NCBI RefSeq assembly: GCF_003863335.1
Contig: NZ_RRAZ01000007.1
Location: 62,001 to 126,000 of the forward strand
Source of the DNA: Falsigemmobacter faecalis
GTDB taxonomy: Bacteria > Pseudomonadota > Alphaproteobacteria > Rhodobacterales > Rhodobacteraceae
Length of the DNA: 64,000 nt
Direction of reading: 5' to 3'
Shown here: positions 57,824 to 64,000 of the stretch, piece after piece
Position numbering within the stretch: position 1 is the first letter of the stretch
Layout of the letters: each line of letters opens with the position of its first letter
Made by a program: the position numbers and the translations under genes
Notes under the pieces: generated by a model
Told to the model about the DNA's origin: nothing
Seen by the model: the letters and a program-made list of their open reading frames with translations, nothing else
The model's database searches: none

Positions 57824-57958
57824 CGGGGCTTTCCCCTTGTGTTTGATCTTTCGGTCCTGAATGGCGTGATCTTCACAAAAAGACCATATATATTCGACAG
57901 GCAGCGCACCTCCGGGCGGGCTGCCAATTCTACGGGCAAATGCAGGCAAGGAAGTGAA

Positions 57959-58141
57959 ATGCGTCTGATTAAGGTTCTCCTGGTGCTGATCGTTCTGGGC
58001 TTCGCAGGTCTCACCGGTTTTGCCTATTTCGGCGATATGACGCCGGAACCCGCACAGGTCTCGCAACCGCTGGATCTGGCCCCCGCTGACCAACAGCCTC
58101 AGGCCGCGCCCTCCACTCAGGCGGGAACGGATGGTAACTGA
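57959..58141 (+). CDS. Small membrane-anchored protein
   Basis: A 60-residue protein with one N-terminal transmembrane helix (LIKVLLVLIVLGFAGLTGFAYF) and a Pro/Gln/Ala-rich periplasmic tail. GGAAGTGA lies upstream of ATG 57959. It overlaps the next gene's start by 11 bases and is divergent from aroK across 135 bases that contain an A/T-rich ATATATATT stretch. Rhodobacteraceae share such a gene at this site; the function is unknown. Confidence 0.75.
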   Translation: MRLIKVLLVLIVLGFAGLTGFAYFGDMTPEPAQVSQPLDLAPADQQPQAAPSTQAGTDGN

Positions 58142-59681
58142 GGGGCTGCGCGCTCTCCTGCTGACGGCTGCCTTGCTGGGGCCGGGGGCGGCGCTGGCCC
58201 AGGGCCGGCCGCTTTCGGCGATCGACTGGCTTTCCGATACGGTGGCCCGGCCCGCCCCGCGTGTGGTGCCGGAGGCCCCGCTGCGCCCGCTTGGTGCGCC
58301 TGAGGCCATTGTCACAACCCCGCTGTCCGCCCGCAATCCTGACGGGATTGGCGCGCTGACAGCGAAAGTCACCGGCATTGATCCGCAGTTCTGGGCGCGC
58401 TCGGATGCGCAGGTGCTGAAGGCAAAGCTGCGCGATGAAGGGCCTGAGCCGCTGCCGGCGCTGCGCGATCTGATCCAGATGCTGATGCTGGCTGAGCTTG
58501 ATCCGCCGATGAACGGCGACGGGCAGGGGGGCTTTTTGCTGGCGCGGATCGACCGGCTGCTGAGTTTTGGCGCACTCGAGGCGGCGCAGGAGCTGGTGAC
58601 GGCGGCCGGCCCGCCAACGCCGGATCTCTTTCGCCGGGCCTTTGATATTGCGCTGCTGCTGGGCACCGAAGACCGCGCCTGTGCGGCGCAGCGGGCCAGC
58701 CCGCGGATTTCGCCCACGCTCTCGGCGCGGATCTTTTGTCTTGCGCGCGGCGGCGACTGGGGGGCGGCAGAACTCACCCTCGCGACCGCTCAGGCGCTTG
58801 GTCATGTGGCCGATGAAGAGGTCCAGGTGCTGCAGCGCTTCATCCGCCCCGAGGCCTATGAGGAGGAAGACCCGCTTCCTCCGCCCGCCCGTGTCACCCC
58901 GCTGAACCTGCGCCTCTATGAGGCGATCGGCGAGGCGCTGTCGCCTGCCGGTCAGCCGCTGGCCTTTGCCCATGGTGATCTGACCCCGGCCACCGGCTGG
59001 AAGGCACAGATCGAAGCGGCAGAGCGTCTGGCCCGCACCGGAGGCATCGCGCCTGCGCAGCTTTTCCGCCTTTACACCGAGCGCCGCGCCGCCGCCTCCG
59101 GCGGGGTCTGGAGCCGGGTTCAGGCCGTGCAAAGGTTTGAAAAAGCGCTCTCTGCGGCGGATCCGGAGAAGGCCGCCGCCGCGCTGAAGACCGCCTGGAC
59201 CGAGATGGCCTCGATGGAGCTGGAGGTGCCCTTTGCCGAGCATTACGCCTCCCGCATTCGCGAGATGTCCTGGCCCGGGGGAGAGCCGCGTGAGCTGGCC
59301 TTCCGGCTGCGGCTTTTGAGCACCGAATTTGCCACCATCCTGCCCGAAGAAGTGCCGCCTTCGGAAGAAGCCGCTTTTCTCGCCGGGCTGGCCCAGGGCC
59401 GTGCGACCTCGCCGCCGCCGCCCGACAATCTGGCCCGCGCCATCGCCCGCGCTTTTCCCGGCGCGGGAGAGCCGCCGCTGCCTTCCGGCGCGGCGCAGGG
59501 GCTGTTGCGCGACGGACGTCTGGGCGAGGCGGCGTTCCTGGCGATTGATCAGGTCACCGTCGGCGCTTTGGGCGAATTGCGCACCGTGACCGAGGGGCTG
59601 GTAACGCTGCGCCGCCTTGGCTTTGAGACCGCGGCGCGCAAAGCGGCGCTGCAACTGTTGATCCTGGAACGGAGAGGCTGA
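58131..59681 (+). CDS. Large exported protein of unknown function
   Basis: A 516-residue protein with a Sec signal peptide (residues 1-23, cleavage after AALA). The remainder is helical and Ala/Leu-rich with repeated A-x-x-L-x-x-A-x-x-L patterns (for example FGALEAAQELVTAAG, AARKAALQLLI), typical of a helical repeat scaffold. No enzymatic motif is seen. Its last base is the first of xerD. Homologues probably sit between aroK and xerD across the family. It is likely periplasmic. Confidence 0.8.
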   Translation: MVTEGLRALLLTAALLGPGAALAQGRPLSAIDWLSDTVARPAPRVVPEAPLRPLGAPEAIVTTPLSARNPDGIGALTAKVTGIDPQFWARSDAQVLKAKLRDEGPEPLPALRDLIQMLMLAELDPPMNGDGQGGFLLARIDRLLSFGALEAAQELVTAAGPPTPDLFRRAFDIALLLGTEDRACAAQRASPRISPTLSARIFCLARGGDWGAAELTLATAQALGHVADEEVQVLQRFIRPEAYEEEDPLPPPARVTPLNLRLYEAIGEALSPAGQPLAFAHGDLTPATGWKAQIEAAERLARTGGIAPAQLFRLYTERRAAASGGVWSRVQAVQRFEKALSAADPEKAAAALKTAWTEMASMELEVPFAEHYASRIREMSWPGGEPRELAFRLRLLSTEFATILPEEVPPSEEAAFLAGLAQGRATSPPPPDNLARAIARAFPGAGEPPLPSGAAQGLLRDGRLGEAAFLAIDQVTVGALGELRTVTEGLVTLRRLGFETAARKAALQLLILERRG

Positions 59682-60616
59682 TGGACAGCCCGATGGAACG
59701 CTGGATCTCAAGCTTTCTTGAGGCCCAGACCGCCACGGCGGGGGCGGCAAAGAACACCCGCCTGGCCTATGGCCGCGATCTGATGGATTTCGCAGGTTAT
59801 CTTGCGGGCAGGGCGCTGCATTTCAACACCGCCACCCAGGCAGATGTTGAGGCCTGGCTGATCCGCTGCGAAGCCGAAGGGCTGTCGCAGGCCACCCGCG
59901 CGCGCAGGCTCTCCGCCGTGCGCCAGCTCTACCGCTTTGCCTTTGATGAGGGCTGGGTGAAGACCGATCCGGCTTTGCGGCTCAAAGGGCCGGGGCGCGC
60001 CAAAAAGCTGCCGAAAACCCTCTCGGAGGAGGAGGTTGCCCGGCTGATCGCCGCCACCCAGACCCAGGGGCGTGAGGGTGCGGACCGGGTCCGCAATCTT
60101 TGTCTGATGGAACTTCTTTACGCCACGGGGCTGCGGGTGACGGAGCTTGTTTCGCTGCCGGTGGCGGCGGTGCGCGGCCATCCGGCGATGATCCTGGTGC
60201 GCGGCAAGGGCGGGCGCGAGCGGATGGTGCCGCTGTCGCGGCCGGCGCGGGCGGCGGTGGCGGACTGGCTGGTGCTGCGCGATGCGGCAGAGGCGGGCTC
60301 GGGGCAGAAGAGCCGCTATCTCTTCCCCTCGCGCTCAGCCGAGGGGCATCTGACGCGGCTGCGGTTCTATGCGCTGGTGAAAGAGCTGGCGGTCGCGGCC
60401 GGGATGGATCCGACAAGGGTCACGCCCCATACCCTGCGCCATGCCTTTGCCACCCATCTGCTGGCGCGCGGCGCCGATCTGCGGGCCATTCAGACGCTGC
60501 TTGGCCATGCCGATCTGGGCACCACCGAGATCTATACCCATGTCCTCGAAGACCGCCTGCGCGAGCTGGTGCTGACCCGTCACCCGCTGGCCGAAGCCCC
60601 CTCAGAAGACGCCTGA
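59681..60616 (+). CDS. xerD: Tyrosine recombinase XerD
   Basis: A site-specific recombinase that resolves chromosome dimers at dif with XerC. 311 residues. N-terminal SAM-like core-binding domain (ERWISSFLEAQTA through RQLYRFAFDEGWV) and the catalytic domain with Arg152 (ATGLRVTEL), Lys176 (RGKGGRER), His250 and Arg253 (PHTLRHAFATHL), His276 (LGHADLGTTEIYTHV) and Tyr285. I favour XerD over XerC from the N-terminus and context. Its end overlaps the convergent sensor kinase gene by 37 bases. Confidence 0.94.
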   Translation: MDSPMERWISSFLEAQTATAGAAKNTRLAYGRDLMDFAGYLAGRALHFNTATQADVEAWLIRCEAEGLSQATRARRLSAVRQLYRFAFDEGWVKTDPALRLKGPGRAKKLPKTLSEEEVARLIAATQTQGREGADRVRNLCLMELLYATGLRVTELVSLPVAAVRGHPAMILVRGKGGRERMVPLSRPARAAVADWLVLRDAAEAGSGQKSRYLFPSRSAEGHLTRLRFYALVKELAVAAGMDPTRVTPHTLRHAFATHLLARGADLRAIQTLLGHADLGTTEIYTHVLEDRLRELVLTRHPLAEAPSEDA

Positions 60617-61956
60617 GCCGGGGCGGGCAGGGGCAGGCGCACCACGGCGCTCAGCCCCCCGCCCTCGCGATTTTTCAGCGTGAGCGTGCCGCCATGGGCG
60701 CGCAGCACGCTTTCGCAGATCGCAAGCCCCAGCCCGGTGCCGCCACCGGCAAACTGCCGCCCGCCGGATGCGGCCTCAAAGGGGCGGTTCAGCAGGGCGA
60801 GCTTTTCTGCGGAGAGGCCCGGCCCGCGATCGCGCAGCTCAAGGGTGATGTCGCTGCCGAGCTGCATCACCGCCTCAGCGTCCCGGGCATAGCGCATGGC
60901 ATTGACCATCAGATTGCGCAAAGCCCGCCGCATCGCCACTTCGCGCAGCGGCAGGATCAGGGGCGGGCCGCCCAGGAAACGCACGCCGGTTTCCTCGCAC
61001 AGATCCTGCAGCAGCGCCGTCAGATCGGTGTCGCGCAGCCCCTCCTGGTCGGAGATGCGCCGCACGCTGCCCAGAAGATCCTCGGTGATCACGGAAATCT
61101 CTTCGAGACTGCGGATCATCCCCTCGCGCAGCTCAGGGTCTTCGATGAATTCGGCGCGCAGCCGCAGCGAGGTGACGGGGGTGCGGATGTCATGGCCCAC
61201 AGCGGCCAGAATGGTGCGGCGCGTCGCCTCAAATCCGGCGATCTGGGCCTGCATGGCGTTGAAAGCGCGGGCGAAATCCTGCAGCTCTGCCGGGCCGCTG
61301 ACGGTCAGGCGCTGGCTGTGATCGCCCGCTCCGGCGAGGCGCGCGGTCTCTGCCGCGCGGGCGAGGGGGCGGGTGAGCTGGCGGGTGAAATAAAGCGCCA
61401 CCGCCAGACAGCCTGCCGCCGACATCAAAAGCGGGATCACAAAGCCCCATTTGCGCGGCCAGGCCAGCGAATGCGGCAGCGGATAGACCAGGCTGTTGAG
61501 CCATTCGCCGCGAAAAGGCCCCGCGTTGATCCCGATGGAAATCATCATCAGCACCGGCTGATCGGGGCGCAGATCCGCCACGCCGGGGCTGTGGACCAGC
61601 ACCGTATTGCCCGGCGTTGCGCGGCGCAGATCGGCGGCAAGGTTCAAAAGCGGCGTGGCCCCTGCGGTATCGAGCGGCTCTTCGGCCAGGAAAAAGCGGG
61701 TGTAGCCGGTGTTGCTTTGCTCAATGATCTCAGTGACCACATCTTCATCCGCCTGCTCAACCGCATGCAAAAGCGCGATCAGACGCCCGAGATCCTGATG
61801 CATCCGGGCCTGACGGTCGAAATCCGACCCCTCTCCGGCAAAAAGCAGCAGCGCCAGAAGCTGCGCTGCCGCAATTGCCCCCATGAGTAGCAGGGCAAAC
61901 TGCGCCGCCAGCCCGCGCGGGCGCAGATGCTGCGCAAGCCTTTGCAGCGCGGTCAT
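60580..61956 (-). CDS. Sensor histidine kinase (EnvZ-like)
   Basis: A 458-residue membrane sensor kinase. Two membrane helices (LAAQFALLLMGAIAAAQLLAL near the N-terminus and WGFVIPLLMSAAGCLAVALYF) enclose a periplasmic sensor of about 140 residues. HAMP and HisKA follow with AAVGHDIRTPVTSLRLR (phospho-accepting His), then N box NLMVNAMRYA, G1 ELRDRGPGL and G2 GTGLGLAICES. The ATG at 61956 overlaps the response-regulator stop (ATGA). The stimulus is unknown. Confidence 0.94.
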   Translation of the reverse strand: MTALQRLAQHLRPRGLAAQFALLLMGAIAAAQLLALLLFAGEGSDFDRQARMHQDLGRLIALLHAVEQADEDVVTEIIEQSNTGYTRFFLAEEPLDTAGATPLLNLAADLRRATPGNTVLVHSPGVADLRPDQPVLMMISIGINAGPFRGEWLNSLVYPLPHSLAWPRKWGFVIPLLMSAAGCLAVALYFTRQLTRPLARAAETARLAGAGDHSQRLTVSGPAELQDFARAFNAMQAQIAGFEATRRTILAAVGHDIRTPVTSLRLRAEFIEDPELREGMIRSLEEISVITEDLLGSVRRISDQEGLRDTDLTALLQDLCEETGVRFLGGPPLILPLREVAMRRALRNLMVNAMRYARDAEAVMQLGSDITLELRDRGPGLSAEKLALLNRPFEAASGGRQFAGGGTGLGLAICESVLRAHGGTLTLKNREGGGLSAVVRLPLPAPAQASSEGASASG

Positions 61957-62675
61957 TCGACCGCTTCCACCGGCGCGCAAAGGCGGTAGCCGCCGCCCCA
62001 TTCGGTGGCGATGATGCGCGGACCCTCTGCCGCCGCGCCATCGGCGATCTTGCGGCGCAGGCGGCTGACCATGGTGTCGATGGTGCGGTCAAAAGCCCCG
62101 AGATCGCGCCCGCGCACCCGGTCGATCAGCCGCTGGCGGCTGAGGACTTCATCGGGGTGATCAAGGAACATGCCCAGCAGACGGCTCTCGCCGCTGGTCA
62201 GATGCTGCAGGCTGCCGTCGGGCAGGGTCACTTCCTGGCGGTCAGGGTCGTGCAGGCGGTCGGCAAAGCGCCGCCGCCGCGAGGGGGCCACCTGCGCCCC
62301 GGGCGGCACGCGCCGCAGCAGCGAGCGCAGCCGGGCCACAAGCGCCGCCGGGTTAAAGGGCTTAACCACATAATCATCGGCCCCCGCATTCAGCCCGATG
62401 ATGCTGTCTTCATCACTGGCCAGGGCGGTCAGCAGGATGACCGGAGGCCCCCCCGCCCGCGCAAGTTCCGCGCAGAGCACAAGTCCGCTGTCGCCGGGCA
62501 GCGTAATGTCGAGGATCACCGCATGAACCTGCGCCTCGGTGAGAAGGCCGCGCGCGGCCTCGGCAGAGCCCGCCTCCAGGGTGCGAAAGCCCTCGCGCCG
62601 CAAGTAAAGGCAGAGCGGGCCACGGATGTCGCGGGCATCTTCGACGACGAGGATCTGGGGGGAAACTTCGGTCAT
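61953..62675 (-). CDS. Response regulator, OmpR family
   Basis: A 240-residue receiver plus winged-helix regulator. Phospho-acceptor aspartate in VILDITLPGDSG, switch Thr in ILLTALAS, lysine in VVKPFNP; the C-terminal domain has RLLGMFLDHPDEVLSRQRLIDRVRG and TIDTMVSRLRRKI. I start at the ATG at 62675 (MTEVSPQ); an ATG at 62702 adds nine residues. Neither has a clear Shine-Dalgarno. It is paired with the downstream kinase and is divergent from the YncE-like gene. Confidence 0.93.
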   Translation of the reverse strand: MTEVSPQILVVEDARDIRGPLCLYLRREGFRTLEAGSAEAARGLLTEAQVHAVILDITLPGDSGLVLCAELARAGGPPVILLTALASDEDSIIGLNAGADDYVVKPFNPAALVARLRSLLRRVPPGAQVAPSRRRRFADRLHDPDRQEVTLPDGSLQHLTSGESRLLGMFLDHPDEVLSRQRLIDRVRGRDLGAFDRTIDTMVSRLRRKIADGAAAEGPRIIATEWGGGYRLCAPVEAVE

Positions 62676-62761
62676 ATCACAGTCTTGCAGCGAAGGAGGC
62701 ATCTCAGGTCAGAGAGTATTCTTATGATATCTGTCGGAAAATAACCAGCGGATGCGGGGAC

Positions 62762-62776
62762 GTGACAGGTTGTCAC
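62762..62776. promoter_or_regulatory. Perfect palindrome in the divergent region before the YncE-like gene
   Basis: GTGACA-GGT-TGTCAC is a perfect 6-3-6 inverted repeat 87-101 bases from the response-regulator start and about 190 bases from the start of the plus-strand gene. It is a good candidate operator, possibly of the adjacent OmpR-family regulator, although those usually bind direct repeats. Confidence 0.5.
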
Positions 62777-62964
62777 AATTTTGCTCTCCTGGTGAATTTG
62801 TCAGGTATGTAAACCGGGCGCAATCCCGGCCCCTGATCCGGGCCAGAACGGCAAAGCGAGATCTGCCCCCGGGGAGGTGTCCTGCGCCACCGCAGCACCT
62901 GCTGCGCATCGACGGTTGCATACCGCCCCGGAGGGGAGGGATGCTTTTGACAATGAGGTGATCC

Positions 62965-64000
62965 ATGACCTTTCTGAGCAGCCTGCGCGCGGGGGCCTCG
63001 GCCCTGGTGCTGATGAGCCTCGCAGCCCCGCTTTCGGCCGAAAGCCTTTATACCCCGGTCGCGAAAGACTTTGCGCCTGTGGTCCGCGCCGCCGCCGCCC
63101 AGCCGGGCGCGCCGGTCTATGCGGGCAGCAAAGTGCTCATCAGCGGTGAGCGTCTGGTGCCGGGTCAGGAGATCACCCTGATGCGCGGCACCACGGTTCT
63201 GACCGCAGAAGGCCCGATCCTGGTCGATGCCGAGGGGCGCTTTAGCTTTGAGATGACGCTGGATGCTGAGGCGGCGACGGGTCAGCAGCCGGTGGTCATG
63301 CTGGCGGAAAAACCGGCCGCCGCGCAGATCGTGACGGTGAAAATCTCGCCAAAGCTCGATCTGGCGGGGGCAGAGAAATTTGATATCACCTCCGGCCCGG
63401 TCGCCAATGGCCTTTATCAGGTCATCCATAATGAGAAGACCGGCGCGGTCTATGTCACCTCCGCGGTGGGTCGCCCGCCGGTGAAACTGTCTGAGATCAC
63501 CCGTCTCGATGCCGAGAGCCTGAAGGTCACCGGCAAGGTCTCGCCGCCCGAAGCCCCGGCCTCGGGGCGTCCGGGCCCGGAGGGGGCGGCCGCGGATCCG
63601 GGTCTCTTCGCGGTCTACGGTATTGATATCGATACCGAACATGACCGCCTCTGGGTCAGCAACACCCGCCAGGACAGCATCGCCGTTTATGATGCCAAAG
63701 AGATGGCCCTGGTGAAGCAGTTTGAGCCGGGCAGCGTCAGCCATGGCCGCGATGTGGTCGTGGATGAAACCCGGGGGCGCGCCTATGTGGCGGCCACCCG
63801 GACCAGCCGCATCGAGGTTTTTGACACCAAAACCCTCGAAAAGCTGGACCCGATTGAGATCACCACCAGCCGCCGTGGCGGGGAATGGTCCTCGATGGCG
63901 CTGGATCTGGATGAGGCATCGGGGATCCTCGTGAATGTCTCGATGTCGAGCAATGAAGCCGCGGTGATTGACCTCAACAGCGGCTCGGTCAAAGTGCTGC
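62965..64000 (+). CDS. YncE-like beta-propeller protein (partial, 3' end off the window)
   Basis: Open from ATG 62965 to the window end (345 codons seen). A Sec signal peptide (residues 1-25, ending AAPLSA) is followed by an N-terminal beta domain (VYAGSKVLISGERLVPGQEITL) and then YncE/YVTN-type propeller blades: IDIDTEHDRLWVSNTRQDSIAVYD and VVVDETRGRAYVAATRTSRIEVFD. Such proteins are periplasmic and bind DNA or metal-linked partners; the family role is not settled. GAGGTG upstream is a fair ribosome binding site. It is divergent from the two-component operon. Confidence 0.85.
   Translation, partial: MTFLSSLRAGASALVLMSLAAPLSAESLYTPVAKDFAPVVRAAAAQPGAPVYAGSKVLISGERLVPGQEITLMRGTTVLTAEGPILVDAEGRFSFEMTLDAEAATGQQPVVMLAEKPAAAQIVTVKISPKLDLAGAEKFDITSGPVANGLYQVIHNEKTGAVYVTSAVGRPPVKLSEITRLDAESLKVTGKVSPPEAPASGRPGPEGAAADPGLFAVYGIDIDTEHDRLWVSNTRQDSIAVYDAKEMALVKQFEPGSVSHGRDVVVDETRGRAYVAATRTSRIEVFDTKTLEKLDPIEITTSRRGGEWSSMALDLDEASGILVNVSMSSNEAAVIDLNSGSVKVL

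Noticed and set aside
62715-62735. TTCTTATGATATCTG as a second Zur site
   Set aside because: It shares TTATGATAT with the zinT site but lacks the inverted second half.

Overview
The window is a high-GC alphaproteobacterial chromosome segment, most likely from Rhodobacteraceae (Rhodobacter/Paracoccus/Gemmobacter group). The main reasons are a complete 14-subunit nuo (complex I) operon interrupted by several small extra genes including a DUF5337 gene, a GapR-like DUF2312 gene, a Ctc-type L25, and an aroK-aroB pair divergent from a small membrane protein and xerD. The species cannot be named from the sequence alone.

Layout. 1-11.0 kb: a peptide/amide uptake and hydrolysis island. A GntR regulator, two permeases, two ATPases and a polysaccharide-deacetylase-family enzyme run leftwards. 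The binding protein and a prolidase-like amidohydrolase run rightwards. Next to them, on the minus strand, is a LacI regulator with an MlrC-type (M81) metallopeptidase. 11.3-13.4 kb: tRNA-Asn, a zinT gene with a Zur-box-like palindrome over its promoter, an alpha/beta-hydrolase-like gene and tRNA-Asp. 13.4-15.1 kb: small genes, one apparently frameshifted. 15.1-16.2 kb: a decayed IS5-family transposase. 16.2-18.5 kb: two capsule export genes (kpsT, kpsE) with no permease gene beside them. 18.7-22.4 kb: an SseB-like protein, a hotdog thioesterase with an eroded dehydrogenase-like N-terminus, and an orphan Tat-exported binding protein.

22.5-30.8 kb is housekeeping: divergent hemC/hemE, hisB-hisH, a DUF2147 gene, hisA (no hisF beside it), rplY, pth, DUF2332 and DUF2237. 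31.1-49.2 kb is the nuoA-N operon, with most genes overlapping or separated by a few bases. It carries a sulfotransferase (between nuoC and nuoD), an exported protein (nuoD/nuoE), a DUF5337 protein (nuoE/nuoF), two lipoproteins (nuoF/nuoG and nuoG/nuoH), an unknown ORF (nuoH/nuoI), and a carboxymuconolactone-decarboxylase-like protein preceded by a 35-codon micro-ORF (nuoI/nuoJ). birA, coaX and an RNase J gene follow in the same direction.

52.5-64 kb: an LprI-like protein, a DEAD-box helicase, an alpha-methylacyl-CoA racemase, aroB-aroK, a small membrane protein, a large exported unknown, xerD, an OmpR/EnvZ-type two-component system and the 5' part of a YncE-like beta-propeller gene. I see no CRISPR array, prophage, plasmid origin or recognisable defence system. 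The least explained content is the set of accessory genes inside the nuo operon, the peptide-hydrolysis island, and the IS-scarred capsule locus.
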